This document shows positions 1 to 12,535 of a stretch of 64,000 nucleotides of DNA, in pieces. A program made the translations under genes and the position numbers. Below the pieces are notes generated by a model. It was not told where the DNA came from. It made no database searches and saw nothing but the letters and a program-made list of their open reading frames with translations. Every line of letters starts with the position of its first letter. Position 1 is the stretch's first letter. The stretch comes from Vanilla planifolia. Taxonomy: Eukaryota > Streptophyta > Magnoliopsida > Asparagales > Orchidaceae. The stretch lies in the NCBI GenBank assembly GCA_023846275.1, contig JAIUJO010000143.1:691001-755000 (forward strand), in the 5' to 3' direction.

Positions 1-3000
1 GTGCTCGCATATGTCCATGTGTATTGTGTGTGTGTTCATGTGCATATTCCAATGTGTTTGTGTGCATGTACATGTGCATGTGTGTGTATATGTGTGCATG
101 TTTCGTGTGTGTGTGTGTGTGTATACATATACCTGTGTGTTTGTTTTCGCATGCCTGTGTTTTTGTTTTGGCATGTGTGTGTGGGCAGTTTGTATGCATG
201 TAGGTATGCTTGTGTGTATATGTGTGCATGCATGTAGACATTTGTGTGTGCATGCAAGTGTGTGCTTGGGCACACGAGAAAATGTGTGTGGGTTCATGTG
301 GGTGTGCTCATGTGTATAATAGTATGTTGGATTGTATGTGCATGTGTGTGTATTTTTGCACGCTTGTCCATGTGTGAGTTTATGTAGGCATGGACCTTTG
401 TATATGTGGGTGTGTGTGTGTGTGTATGTGCTCATGTGTGTTCATTTGTACATGTGTGTTTATACATGTACATGTGTCATGTTCATGTGCATTAATGGGT
501 GTGTGTGTGTGTGTGTGTGAATGCTTTTGTGTGTGCATGTGCTTGTTCATGCATGTGTGTGGTGTGTGTGTGTGTTTATGTATGTGTGTGCTTACATGTC
601 TATTTATGCACATGTCTATGCTTGAGCACTCTTTTGTGGGTATGTGTGTGAGTCCAAGCATATGCATATGCATGGCTTAGTGTACGTGTGTGCATGTCCT
701 TGTGATTGAGTTATGTATGCATGTGCACATGTGTGTTTGCCCATGAGTGCAAAGGTGTGTGCATGTGTGAGTGTGTGCAAGTGCATGTTTGCATGTGTGT
801 GTGTGTGTGTGCATGTGCTTATGTGTCTGTATACATGCATGTGTATGTGTTAGTGTTTACATTTGTGTGCTTGTTTGTGTGTGTTTGTTCATTCAAAAGT
901 GTGTAAAAGTTTGTGCATGTGCATGAGGTTGTGATTGTGCATATGCATGTGCATATGTTTGTGTGTGTGAACATGTGTGTGTATACATGTGTGTTTGTGC
1001 ATTCATCCATATGCATTGATGGGTGCATGTTTGTGTATGCATATGTGTGTGTGCTTTTATGTGTGTCTGTATACATCTTTGTATTCTTATATGAGCAGGT
1101 GTGCATGCATGCCATATGCATGTGTGTGTAAGCATTTGTGTGCACATTTCTAAGTGCATGTGCACATATGTGTGTGCATGTGCATATGCAAGCATGCATG
1201 TGTTTTGATATTTGTGTATGTGTAGCTATGTGTATGTGTGTGTGTCTTTGCATGTTAATGCTTGTGTGTTTGCGTATATGTGTGTAGGTGCATCTATGTG
1301 TGTGTGTGTATGCACATGTTTCTAGTTATGTGTAAGTTTGCACATGTGCTTTTGTGCATTTATTGTACATATACATGCACATGTGCATGTGCATATATGT
1401 GTGTTCATGTTTGTCTGTTTTTGTGAATGTGTGCATTTATGTCTATATTTGTGCATGTGCATATATGTGTGTACATGTGTATGTGTGTGTGTGTCTATTC
1501 ATACATGTGCATTTGTACATGCTTTTGTATGTGTATGTGTATGCACTTGTGTGTGTTTGTATGCATATGTTTGAACATGTGAGTGTGCATGACTTTTTAT
1601 GCATACATTGACATGCACTTTATTTTGTGTGTGTGCATGTCTATGAACCTATGTTTGTGCATGTGTGCTTGAGTGTGCTTTTTTGTTCATGTGTGCATGT
1701 CGTTTTATGTTTTTATATGTGCATATGAGTGGGTGTATGTGTACACGTGTGTTCTTTTGTGTGTAGCTGTGTGGGTCTATACTTTTGTGTGTGCATGCAA
1801 GCATTTATGTGCATGTCTACTTGTTTGGGTAGGTGTGTGTGTGTGTATGTGTGCATGTACTTGTGGGTATGATTGTGTGCATTTCCTCATGTGTATACAT
1901 GTGTGTGTATGACTGTGTGTATTTCCTCATGTATTTGTGTGTGTGTGTGTAGGTGTGTGCATTTGTTTGTGTGTATGTGTGCATGCTTGGGGTGTGTGTT
2001 TGTATATGTTTGTATTATATGTGGTTGTGTTCTGTGTGTCCACATAAATGTGTGTATTGGTGTGTAGGTATGGATGTGCATGTGCAAGTATGTGTTTGCA
2101 CATGTGTGTATGATTTTATGTGCATGTGCTTGTGTGTGTTATATGTGCACATGTCTACATTTGTTTCATTTTGCAGCTATGTGTGTATATCTATGTGAGT
2201 GCACACGCATGTGCATATGCATGTTTAGGTGTGCATGTTCTCTTTTGTGTGTCCTTGTGTGAGTGAATCTGTTTGTTCATGCATGTTGCCTAGTGTGTGT
2301 GTTGTTGTTGTTGTGTGTGAGTGCATATGTATATCTGTGTGCATGAGTGCATATGTATATGTGTGTGCATGAGTGTGTGGTTATGCATATGTGTGTCTAC
2401 ACATTTGTACATGTGTCTATGTACATATGTATGTATGCATGTGTGTGGGTTTTTGTGTGTGTGCCCATGTGCATGCCATTCATGTGTGTATGTGTTTGTG
2501 TGCACGAGCGTCTGTCGTAGGTGTGTGTGTAGGTTTGTATGTGGGCATGTGCATGCATAGGATTACATGTATTTGTGTGTTATTACAAACATGTGTGTGT
2601 GTGTGTGTTTGTGTATTTTCTTGTGTTCATGTGTGTGAGTGTTTGTCTGCTTGCTTGTGTATGTGTATGCATGTATGTGTGAGTGCATGTGTGTATGTGT
2701 GAATGAATGTATGCTTGTGTTCATGTGTGCATGTGCATGTATTTGATCATGCATATGTGTGTGCATGCCTACATGCTGGTCATGGGCTTCTATGTTTGTG
2801 TATGTGAGTGCACGTGTGTGCATGTGTGCATGTGTGTGCATGTGTGTGTGCTTACATATTTGCACATGTGTGTGCATATGCATGTGTGTCTATTTGCAAG
2901 CATGTACCTTTGAGTTCTTGCACATTTGTGTGTGTGTACACATGTGTGCGACTGTGTTTGTACATTTTTTTGCATTGGTGTGGATGCACGAGTGCATGTG

Positions 3001-4545
3001 TGAGAGTGTGTTGGTGAATACGTGTGTTTTTTTGTGAGTGAGTCTGTGTGTGGCTAATCGTATGCATTTTTGTGTTTCAATTTGTGTGTATGTGTATGCA
3101 TTCATGCTCATGTGTGTGTTGATGAGCATGTGTGTTTTATGTTATTTGTGTGTGTATGCATGCATATGTGTGTTAGTGTGTGAGTTTGTAGTTGAGGGGT
3201 GTGTGTCAGTCTGTATGTGCATGTGAAATTCCATGTGTATTTGAGTGGGTGATTGTGCATACACGTACATCTTTGTCTATAGGTGTGTGTGTGTGTGTAT
3301 TCATGTGTCTCAATGTAAGTGTGATTGCTTGTGTGTATGTGTGTGAACATGAGTGCATGTGTAGTCTTATATGATTATGTGTGCATGCAGACAAATGTCT
3401 ATGTGTGGGTCTATGAGTGTGAGTGTATGTGTGCATATGCATTTAAGTGATTGTGCTTATGCATTGGTGCACATGTGTGTGTGTGTTTGTTTTTGTATTT
3501 GTGCATATGTGTGCTTGTGTGTGTATGTGTGTGTGTGTGCTTATGTGTGTGTGTGCATGTGTGTGAATATGTGTGTGGTTATGTATGTTCCTGTGAGTGT
3601 GGTAGTTCACATACAAATGTGTACGTGTGCTTGTGTGTGTTTGTGACTATGTGTGCATATGTGTGTGCATGTCCATGTCTGTGTGAACAAGTAATGCATG
3701 TGTGTATGTGTGTGTGCATGTTTTCATGCCTGCATGTGTGGGTGAATGTTTGTGTGCATGTGTGTGTACATGTGTTTGTGTGCATGTGCATTCATGTGTA
3801 TGAGTACACATAGACGTATGGGTGTATGTGTGTATGTGTCTATGTATAATTGTGTGTAGGTGCATTCATGTTTGCTTATGTGAGTCTATTTATGTGTGAG
3901 CATTCTTGTGTTTGTACTTTTGCATGTGCATGCATGTGTGTGCGTACATATGAGCACATAAGTGTTCATGTGTATGTACATGTGTGCATCTATGTTTGTG
4001 TATGTGTGTGTGTGTGCATGTGTCTACACATGCAAAAGCATTTGTGTGTGTCATGTATGTGCTATATGTGAATGTGTTCATGTGTTGGGTGTATGTATGT
4101 TCAAGTACTTGTTCTTGTATGTGTGTGCACATATGCATATCGATATGATTGTGTTTGTTTGAATGTGTGCTTATACGTGCATTTGTATTCTTGTATGTGT
4201 GTGGTGCTAGTGTGTGTATGTGTGTACGTGATTGTATGTAGTTCTGCTCCTAAAAGTTTGTACGTGTGTGTGTTTATGTCATTGTCATGTGTGCAAATGT
4301 ATATATGTGTTTTTGTGTGTGTTTATGTTGGTTTGTGCATGTGTGTGCTTGTGGATGCATGTGTGCATGCAAGCCTATGGGGACTTGGGTCTGTTAGTGT
4401 TTGTGTGTGGGTTAATGCAAGCATGTGTGTGTACACCCTCATATATCTATGTGCGTGTGCATATATACATGCTTATGTGTGTGTGTTCTTGTGGGTGTGT
4501 CTAAGCACATGCAAGTGTAAATGTGGGAGTGTGTGGATTTATTTT
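1..4545. repeat. Degenerate GT-rich (TG/CA) satellite array A
   Basis: The + strand is almost entirely G and T in alternation, broken every few bases by CA, TA or CT to give recurring words such as TGTGCATG, TGTGTATG and TGTTTGTG. No perfect long microsatellite run is present, so this is an old, diverged simple-sequence array, not a fresh one. The G/T strand stays on + throughout with no inversion. The array starts before the window and stops sharply near 4545, where the sequence becomes AT-rich and gag-like. Open frames inside it code only Cys/Val/Met (one strand) or His/Thr (other strand) and are compositional. It is probably the same array as 10745-28523, interrupted by the retroelement between them. 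Confidence 0.93.
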
Positions 4546-5120
4546 TAGAATTCATTGATTTGAAATTTTGAGATATAGTTGTAAATATATTTGAGTTTCT
4601 GACTAAGACTATTGGTAGAGAAAAAGTGAGAAAAATATTAAGTGAACTCACTCCCAAGAAGAAACATAGAGCTCAACAAAATTCTTGAACTATAAATATT
4701 TTATTTTTTATTTAAGTGCCCAAATGTAATCAAACCATGAACTTGAAAGTGGCACACAAGATTTGGTCTAAATTTGAAGTTACTTATAAAGGTATTTCTC
4801 AAGTTAAGTAGACTAAAATGAAATTCTTGTCCAAGAGAACGAATTGTTTTAGATAAATATTAATGAGTGTATTAAATCTATTTTAAAAATATTTATAAAT
4901 ATTTTTAATAGTTTATCTAGTCATGGAAAGAAGTTTTCTATTGGTCAACATACGAGGAAGATTCTTTCTATTCTTCCTTAATAACATGACCTATTGGTGA
5001 TGGTGTTGAAAACAACATATAATATTTTGATTATGTTTTTAGATAAGTTACTAGGTGAGTTCTTAACAAATGAAGTTAAGCTTATAACAGAAGGGATGAA
5101 GAACTTGTGGTTGAAAAAGA
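4546..5120 (+). mobile_element. Fossil 1: gag (UBN2-like) remnant
   Basis: Translation around 4750-4800 gives the words HKIWSKFEVTYKGISQVK, which match the copia gag core of the UBN2 family (typically A-x-E-I-W-x-x-L-x-x-x-Y-E-G-T-x-x-V). Further on, a segment resembling the family's 'R-K-I-L-x-S-L-P' signature occurs near 4950, followed by a Leu/Thr-rich stretch like the gag helix that ends in T-N-E-V-x-L. Gag forms the particle shell in working relatives. This copy is a fossil. The start of the gag is not visible, since the GT array lies immediately upstream. Confidence 0.75.
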
Positions 5121-5329
5121 AAAGAAAAAGAAGGAAAAAATGAGTCTTTATAGTCAATTCTTCTTCAAACTTTGACTTCTCCATCTCAAGTGAGGCAACA
5201 TTGATTTTAAAAGCTTTATATAGATTATATAATAAAAGATATATATAGATAAATGATTTGATTGCTATAAGAAATAAAAAGAAAAGATAATTTAAGAAAT
5301 AAAAGGGAAAGATAGTTTTCCATGAAGAA

Positions 5330-5560
5330 ATAACTCATTATGAATGTAAGTTACTTTCATATATAAGACCCTATTGTCCTCACTATAATGAGAGAGTTGT
5401 GAATTTTCAAAAAGCAAAGAAGAAGAAAGCTAATGTTATCATAGGATGATTCAGACAGTTCTTCTTTTAGTGATGAAGATAAAGAGAATTATATTTGTCT
5501 TACGAAAAAGGATAGTGTTACTTTCACATCATTAGATGATAAGGTATTCCACTTGTTCCT
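5330..5560 (+). mobile_element. Fossil 1: gag zinc-knuckle and acidic tail remnant
   Basis: Around 5340-5400 a degraded knuckle-like segment is followed by a Lys-rich run (KAKKKKANVI). The next stretch reads as a Ser/Asp-rich acidic segment (DSDSSSFSDEDKENYICL), which is the usual arrangement at the C-terminus of gag in SIRE/Tork-type copia elements. Between 5560 and 5930 the sequence is AT-rich and only weakly like the coiled-coil part of those gags. The assignment rests on order and composition more than on intact motifs. Confidence 0.5.
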
Positions 5561-5934
5561 TTTTTCTTCTTATTCTATGGTTGATTGTGAAGAAAAATAT
5601 ATATCAACATGAATGTGTTGAATACTAATTATTTGTAAGAGATAAAGATTAAGAGAGATAAAATAGCCTCCATTATTATCAAAAAAGCATGCTTAGTTCA
5701 AGAATTAAACGATTTAAAAAATTTACATGTTCATTGATGGACCTTTTTTCATAAGATTAGTTATGTAAGAAATGTTACATATACTTTTGTTCTAAATGTA
5801 ATTTATAACTATCGCTTGAAAATTTGACATATTTCATGTTATTAGAAATTTAAAAACATTGTTGATAATGAATCTTCTTGATTTATATGGATTAGAAAGA
5901 ATAATTAAAATAATTATCAAGTTAAGATATATGG

Positions 5935-6312
5935 ATCCAAGAAGGTTTGGGTCCACAAGACTAATGTTTGATTTGTTTTATAGGCATGATTCCTTCAAGG
6001 ATTGAGGAAGGTATGTGGTACACAAATTGCGAATGCTCAAAAAATGTGACTAGAGATACATCTTTATTCATCCACTTGAAGTCATATAATGGTTATGAAG
6101 TTGCTCTTGGTGACAACTCCGAGAAGAAAGTGATTAGAATTAGAATTGTGAGCAACTCACACACTTTTAAAAGAATGGACCTCTTTATACAAGATTTAAT
6201 ATATAATCTTCTTAGTATTAGTTTTTTATGTGAAACAAATTTTAACATTTTATTTTATAAAAAGAAATGCGTTATTAGAAAAAATAAAGTTCCACTTATC
6301 ATTAAATATTGA
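5935..6312 (+). mobile_element. Fossil 1: protease / GAG-pre-integrase remnant
   Basis: The longest open stretch (from 5968) carries a diverged version of the copia segment 'WYLDSGCSKHMTGD...F', seen here as WYTNCECSKNVTRDTSLF. It continues with a G-x-N-(S/N)-E-K-K-V-I pattern and ends in NLLSISFLCE, equivalent to the conserved N-L-L-S-I-S-Q-L-C. Just upstream the words KKVWVHKTN match the 'G-P-K-x-x-W-V-P-K' segment that precedes it in plant copia polyproteins. In living relatives this part holds the aspartic protease end and the pre-integrase domain. Here it is a fossil fragment. Confidence 0.8.
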
Positions 6313-6449
6313 AAAGATAAAACGTATGTTTTACTTTTGTAGATGGTTAAAGATAGCAGTCTAGAATATCTTACATCAAATGACAATAATTCTACTTTAT
6401 TATGTAGAACATTTTTTTAATTAAGAAGACCTTCTCTTAAAGAGATTTT

Positions 6450-7090
6450 AAATTTTAACAAAATTAAAGGTTTACAAAACCTTAGTTGGTAAAGTGATAA
6501 ATTCTATCTTTCATGCCAATTAGAAAAACAAATTGAAGCGTGTTTTAAATGACTTAATGACATTACAACTAAAAAAATGTTAGAATTTATTCATTTAGAT
6601 CTATTTGATCCTATTCATTTACAAAGGTTAGATAAAAGGAAATATGGGTTTATAGTTGTAAATGACCTCATTAGGTTTATATGAGTTCTTTTTGTTAAAA
6701 ATAAAAATAAAGTTTTTGAAATATTTATAAGATTGATTGCTATGATTAAAAACGAGCATAACGTTAGGTTAGTCATTGTTAGAAGTGAAAATGAAGAACT
6801 CATGAATGAATTATTTGATGATTTTTATGAAACAAATAGAGTGTTGCATTTTCTTCATGTAAGGCCCCTTAAGAAAATTGTGTAATTAAAAGAGAGTTCA
6901 GAGCCTTACTAAATGCAATAAGATGTATGATTAATGAGTATATCATTTTGGAGTATTTTTAGGCTTAGGTAGTTAATATTTCCCATTATGTGTTTAATTA
7001 AATAATATGTGGACTTTTATAAGATATTTTTTCTTTTTAATTACTTTATGATAAGAAGCCTAAGATACCCAATTTCATGTGTTTCGATGC
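6450..7090 (+). mobile_element. Fossil 1: integrase remnant
   Basis: Near 6510 SCQLEKQIEACF matches the C-x-x-C-Q-x-G-K-Q end of the zinc-binding region. From about 6580 EFIHLDLFDPIH and then KYGFIVVNDLIRFI match the rve core (H-x-D-L-F-G-P and Y-x-x-x-x-x-D-D-Y-S-R-F). NEHNVRLVIVRSENEELMNELF near 6750-6810 corresponds to the segment with the second Asp and the catalytic Glu. A weaker C-terminal part reaches about 7080. Integrase inserts the DNA copy into chromosomes in intact relatives. This copy is broken. Confidence 0.85.
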
Positions 7091-7464
7091 AAAGGTTTCC
7101 CTTTAAATAATAGAAAAAAATATTTAGATAAGCTTGATGCTAAGTATAATTAAGAGACCTTTTAGGATACTCACCGACTTGTAGAATATTTAGTGTATAC
7201 AATAAGACAATATTAGTTGTGAAAGAAATAATCTATGTTAAATTTGATAAATCTCTTGTTAAAACTTCCAGTAATCATCTTCAAGATGTTCAACTTGATG
7301 AATTAGAAGACTTAAGTCATAGAGATGAAAAATTAGCGGATGTAGTTGAAGTTAATGAAATAAAAAAAGAAATCAGTTTGAGAAGTAGTTAAGGCATTTT
7401 AAGGTTCATTCTTATGAGTTAAACAAAATTTTATAGAAAATGATTTTTAAGATGAGACCTAGGT
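7091..7464 (+). mobile_element. Fossil 1: integrase to reverse transcriptase linker
   Basis: The segment contains remnants like the copia stretch after integrase (K-L-D-A-K-x-x, R-L-V-E-Y-L-V-Y), followed by an acidic Glu/Asp-rich linker (EDLSHRDEKLADVVEVNE) near 7300-7360. Such acidic linkers are typical between integrase and reverse transcriptase in SIRE/Tork copia polyproteins. No separate gene is seen here. Confidence 0.55.
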
Positions 7465-7990
7465 TATTATAATGAATAAGGAGTTGATTTAATTTGAGAG
7501 AAATCAAGTTTGGGGTGTTATACCCAAGTTAAATGATAAAATACTTATTGGAACAAAATGGATGTTCAACAATAAGCCACATAAAAATGCCAAAGTTATT
7601 AAGAATAAAGCTAAATTAAATAGATATATAAATGGATATTAAAAATATACTTTTAAATAGATAAATAAATGAAGAAGTGTATATTGAGCAACCCCTACGA
7701 CTTAAGATACATGATAAGTTAAATCAAATATACAAACTTGATAAAGGACTTTATGGTTTAAAGCAAGCTCCAAGAGCTTAGCATCCAAGATTGTTCATTT
7801 CTCTTGCATCAAATGGTTTTCAGAGGTAAGAAAGATAATGTTTTATTTATTTAAAATTTAGTGGAAGGTTAATTAATATGCCAAGTTTTTTTGGATGATA
7901 ATCTTTGGAGTTTCTAATAAAGAGATGTGTGTGAAGTCTACAAATTTAATAAAAAACTAAATTAAAATTTGGTATGATATGAGAGTTAAC
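7465..7990 (+). mobile_element. Fossil 1: copia reverse transcriptase remnant (RVT_2)
   Basis: Visible family words are NQVWGVIPKLN and ILIGTKW (about 7500-7565), NEEVYIEQP (about 7670-7700) and [14 protein letters not shown] (about 7740-7780). They correspond to the copia signatures I-G-T-K-W-V-F, E-E-V-Y-V-E-Q-P-P-G-F and L[14 protein letters not shown]. These are diagnostic of copia-type reverse transcriptase (RVT_2). The fragment is broken and shorter than the usual domain. Confidence 0.9.
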
Positions 7991-8795
7991 CTTCTTCTTA
8001 GGACTTTAAGTTAAGCAAAAAGCGAAGGAATCTTTAGTTTTGAAAGTATTTGATGAAGTTGCTAAAAAAATTTGGTTATGAAAACAAGAAGTAAAGGAAG
8101 ACTCCCTTTTACAAGTTCAAAAGCTTGTTGACACAAGATTATTTAGAGGAATGACAGAGTATTAGTATATCTTCCTACAAATAGACCAAGTATTATATTT
8201 AGTGTAAGTTTGTGCATGAGATTTCACACTTGTCCTAAGAATTCACATTTATATATAATCAAAAAAAATTTAAATATCTTATAGGTACTTAGACATTAGG
8301 CTTAGGCTACCATGTATATGAGTTTGGATCTAATAAGCCACATAGATGATAACTTTTTTGGTAATAAGATTGATATAAAAAGTAGCTTTAGTATGTGCTA
8401 ATTGAATGATGGTTTACTAATTTCTTAGGCTAGTAGAAAATAAAATTATTTGAAACTATTAATAATAGAGATCGGGTACGTTGTTTTGTATAGTTGTGTT
8501 ACTCACGTTCAATAAATTAAATAAGAACTTTTAGATTATGTCTTAAAATTTATACAAAGTCTAATTTGTTGTGATAATTTAAGTATAATTTATTTAACTG
8601 TAGTTCCTATTCAACTCCCAAGAATAGAACATATAGAGTTAAAACATCACTTTATTAAAGAGTGTGTGTAAGAGAAAGTGATTCAATTGTTATTTATTCC
8701 ATCTTTTATCCAATTAGTTGATATTTTTGCTAAGTAATTAGCAAGTAAAGTCCTTCATAGACTTAGATTGATCTTAAGTGTAATTAAACCTTTTG
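7991..8795 (+). mobile_element. Fossil 1: reverse transcriptase C-terminus and RNase H remnant
   Basis: A diverged 'RPDI-F-V-x-L-C-x-R-F-x-x-x-P-K-x-S-H' block lies near 8190-8250 (RPSIIFSVSLCMRF). Later words such as IEHIELKHHFIKE (about 8620-8665) and LVDIFAK (about 8710-8735) match the C-terminal RNase H region (R-x-K-H-I-D-I-R-x-H-F-I-R-E and L-A-D-I-F-T-K). The reading ends near 8795, after which there is a non-coding 3' part. In intact relatives RNase H removes the RNA template. This copy is broken. Confidence 0.82.
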
Positions 8796-8975
8796 AATAG
8801 TTACAAAAAAGGAGGAAAAAATTAATGCTAGAATTTAGATAGAATATAGGCTATCAAACAAGGCAAGCTAAAATGTTAAGTATTATATTACTTAGTTTTT
8901 TCATTAATGTTACATTTTCTTGACTAATATATGTTCAATTTTAGCATTGGTTTTATAATCCTCAAGGGAGAAATT
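8796..8975 (+). mobile_element. Fossil 1: 3' untranslated part and polypurine tract
   Basis: The stretch between the end of pol and the LTR is AT-rich and non-coding. At about 8963-8976 the purine-rich CAAGGGAGAAA directly precedes a segment (TTTGATTTGATGATCACAAA) that resembles the start of SIRE-type LTRs, where a tract like AAGGGGGAGA normally primes plus-strand synthesis. A second purine-rich candidate lies near 8806-8820. Confidence 0.55.
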
Positions 8976-10744
8976 ATTCTATCCTTTGATTTGATGATCA
9001 CAAAATGAAACAAAATATTACGAGTATCATAATGAGTTTAGAGTTGTTACAAAAAAATCTTAATGTGTACTATAGTAGTGTTTATTTGGAGTAAAGATTT
9101 TAACATATGTAGTTAATGAAAATTGAAGGATCAACTTAGTAATTTTTTGGCTAAGAACCATGCTCTTTATGGAGTGGCTATCCATAAAGAACTCTATTTC
9201 TAAATATCTATATGTTAAATATGTTAAACCTTAATTTTCTTTATAATTATGGCACATATGATTATCATGACTCAGGTATATTTGAGTTAGTTTTCTTAGT
9301 GATGCATTATGTTTCAATTAGTGTTTAAACCTAAGTCTTTTCAAGTTCTAAAATTTCATAATTTTAAAACATAATTTGGCCTGCACACCCAACCCTTGCA
9401 CCAAGCCCAAAGGCATGTAGGTTTCCTGTAATGTTAAGCATTGGGTGTTAAATAGGACAAGTCTGGAGCCCGACTGAAACTAAGTCAGGGTCAGGCCAAA
9501 GTATCAGTTAAGGTACAAATTCCATAATGACTTGGGTTAATTAAGTCAAGACATGACTCATGAAATAAATTACGTATAACAAGTCAACTAGACTCGTTAA
9601 CGATAAGTAATTGGCTTAGGTTTGGTTGGACCTATTTTAATATTTTTCATAGGTGCCATAGGTAATGACATCCTAAGGGTACCATGTGGTAGCCAACCAA
9701 ATAGGCCATATACTACATGTAAAAAAAGTAATATAAGGGAAAAGACTCATGTATTACTTTGTAATATGGATCTAAATAAATGAATGTTTTTTCATTCCAA
9801 AATTTAGCACAAATGTACCAATAAATCATGCATTTTTGTGATTGAGTGGTCATATTTTTCTCTGTATTTAAGAATAATTTTTTTTATTTCGTCATTCATT
9901 TAGAATACTTAATCGAATGATTGAGAACCCCTCCACCTTCATCAATAGCATCCCAATTATTGTCACAATCATTCCAACATTTCAATTTAATTATTTAAAT
10001 CATATATCACGTTGATTAGAATGGGACCATTTAAATATTATTTTGATCAGACGATCCAACACCATCTAGCAGAAGTGGATGACAACTTTGTTTTGTCTTC
10101 CTCATGCATCTCCTATAATGGTTATCTTTTAAGAATGCTAATTTTAGTCATTGGTTGAATATTTTTGGGTTTTTCATTTGAATCAACATAAAAATTTCGT
10201 AAGTGCTACCAAAAAGTCCAAAACTAGAAGCATCAAATTTCAACGTGTTTATTGTACTTATGAGTCTTTCAATTATTATTTATTCTACTCTCTTCTATAA
10301 CTATTTCACATCATCACGATGACATCTATATCATTATTTGTTTATGTCACTCTTTCTTGAAAGATGTAAAAGTGTAGGAAATTTATATACAAAATTTTTT
10401 GTAAAGCTCTTGTTTTTTTTTGTAGTTAAAATTTGTCAATTTTAGTGCCTTATTGAAGTATGAATTTGCAATTAGTTACCCCTTCAAGCCTTAGCAAAAG
10501 TGTGTGCTTAGTGGGAGCTTGATAAGTGACCAAGGTGGGTTAGCTTATGTTTTGGCCAAACAACCTAAAAAATCATAATATATTTTTTTATTATTGAGCA
10601 TGTTTATTTTGTTGATAATATACTTAAAAATAATTTTTTTAGTGTAAAAATTTTCCTTTAATTCATAACTTTTTAAAAATTAAAAAATTATTCAATACAT
10701 AATTAACCCCTCCTCATTTGTAAGATTTTCCTTACATAATTCAT
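8976..10744 (+). mobile_element. Fossil 1: right (3') LTR
   Basis: About 1.77 kb of non-coding sequence follows the purine tract. Its blocks resemble the LTR pair of fossil 3 in the same order: a 'CCATGC-CTTTAT/TAAAGAG' block (about 9165), a block around GGCCTGCACACCC/AAGCCC with GTGTTAAATAGG (9380-9460), GCATTTTTGTGATTGAG (about 9830), a GATGACAAC...CATCC-like block (about 10075-10110), and a tail with AATTAACCCCTCCTCATT (about 10702) that aligns with the LTR tail of fossil 2. The end appears flush with the GT array. LTRs carry promoter and polyadenylation signals in active elements, but none is assigned here. Confidence 0.7.
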
Positions 10745-11849
10745 AAGAAGTGCATGTGCATGTGTGACTGTGTGTGTGCATGGATGGATGTGTTTGTGAA
10801 TGTGTATAAGAGAGCATGTTTGTGCATGTGTGTAAGTGTGTTTTTGTGTATGTGCTTATGTGTGTTTAAGTTTGTGTGCATACGTACATCTATGTGCACT
10901 ATAAGTGTGTAGGTGTGCATGTCCATGTATGTGTACGCACACACGTGTGTGTGTATTTGAGTGTGTGTGTGCATTTATATATCTTTGGGTGTTTGTTCAT
11001 GTGTGAGTGTGTCATGTGAGATCATGTGTCTACAAGAAAGTTTATGCTTGTAGGTGCATGTGTGTTTGTGTGTGCATTTGTATGCATGTGTCGTGTGTGC
11101 ATGTGTGAGCATGTGTTTGTGAGTGTATCTGTGTGTACTTGTGCATGTCTATGTGTGCGTGTGAGTGTTCGTGTGTATATCTACTTTTGTTTATGCATGT
11201 GTGTGTGTGTGCTTGTATTTAGATATGTGTGTCTATGTGTGCATGTGTGTGGATATGTGTTCTTGGGTATGTGTGCATATGAGTGTGTGTGTGTGTGGAT
11301 GTGTTTGTTTTTTGTGGGTATTTGGGTCAATGTGTTTGTGCATGTAAGCATGTGTTTGTATGGATGTGTTCGTGAATGCATGTCTATGTGTGTGTGCTTT
11401 TGCATGTGTTTGTACATGTGTGTGCATGTTTATGTGTATGCGTGCCTATGTGTATTTGTGTATGTGTGCATGTGAATGCAAATAGATGCATGTGTAGGTG
11501 TGCATGTTTATCCTTGCATTTTTGTGTGCATGTTTGTCTTAGTATGCACACAAGTGTTTTATGCACGCATGTGTGTACATGTTTATGTGTCCTTTGCATA
11601 CACATCATTGCGTCTGAGTGGGAGTGGGTATGATTATGGGAGTGCTTTCATGTGCATGTGTGTGTTCACTCACACATGTGTGTATGCATTTTTGAAACTT
11701 CTTGTTTGTGTGTGTGTTTAGAAGTTTGCACCTATGTATCTGCAAGTGTGTATCTATTTGTGTATATATGTTGCTGCATGTGCATGTGAGAATGTGTGCA
11801 TCTCTTTGTCTACATTGATGTGCAAGTGTGCATGTATGGGTTTGTGTGT

Positions 11850-12535
11850 GTGTGTTCATGTGGGAGAGAGTGCATTAGTAGGTGTATATGCGAATGTGTA
11901 CGTGTGTGTGTGTGTGTGCATGCATTAGTGCATATATGTGTGCATGAGTGTGCATTCTTATGTGTGCATGTAGGCACATGTGTGAGCATATGGGAGTGTG
12001 TGTTCATGTATAGGTGTGTGTGCATGTGTGTGATTGTGTATATAATCATGTGTGTATGTGCTTGTGTGCTCAAGTGTGTGCATGTATTTGCTTTCATGTG
12101 TGTGTACTTCACATGTGTATGTGTGTGCATTTGGTTTTATGTGCACTCATATGAGTGCTAGTGTAGGTGCATTTATGCATTTGTATGCATGTGTGTATGT
12201 ATATCTGCATGTATGTGCATATATGTGTTTGTATTTATTACATTGAGCAGTATGCAAGCATATGGATGTGTGTTTCTATGTGTTTTCATATGTGCACGTG
12301 TTCATGAGTGTTTCTGCATGGGAGTGAATGTGTGTCTGCTTACTTGTGTGAGCACATGTATGTGTTTATGTGGGTGTGCATTTGTGTGCGTGTTTGCATG
12401 GACACGTGTGGATGTCTATATGTTTTTAACATGTGTACATGAATATATGTGTATATGCATGTCTACATGTGCATGTGTGGTTTTGTGTGTGTGCATGTGT
12501 GAACTTGGGCATCTATTTTTGTTATTGTAGGCATC
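11850..12535. repeat. 685-bp tandem duplication in GT array, copy 1
   Basis: This segment is followed directly by a closely similar copy. Shared rare words occur at a constant offset: ACATTGAGCAGTATGCAAGC near 12240 against ACATTGAGTAGTATGCAAGC near 12925 (offset 685), and CTTGGGCATCTAT at 12504 against 13190 (offset 686). GCATGTAGGCACATGTGTGA is also shared (near 11966 and 12659). The edges are approximate because the flanks are the same low-complexity type. Confidence 0.9.

Larger units (their letters stand above)
4546..10744 (+). mobile_element. Ty1/copia LTR retrotransposon fossil 1
   Basis: This is a decayed plant Ty1/copia element, SIRE/Tork-like in domain order. From left to right it shows UBN2-type gag, a zinc-knuckle remnant with an acidic tail, a GAG-pre-integrase/protease remnant, integrase, copia-type reverse transcriptase, RNase H, a purine tract and one right LTR. 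The order integrase before reverse transcriptase defines copia over gypsy. No left LTR is visible, because the GT array directly abuts gag. The right LTR appears to run to the edge of the next GT array. The copy is clearly broken, with dozens of breaks, and is old. Its LTR resembles those of the other two fossils in this window. The exact lineage is inferred, not proven. Confidence 0.9.

Noticed and set aside
4978-5184. A 68-codon minus-strand open frame
   Set aside because: It is antisense to the gag remnant of fossil 1, which explains the sequence better.
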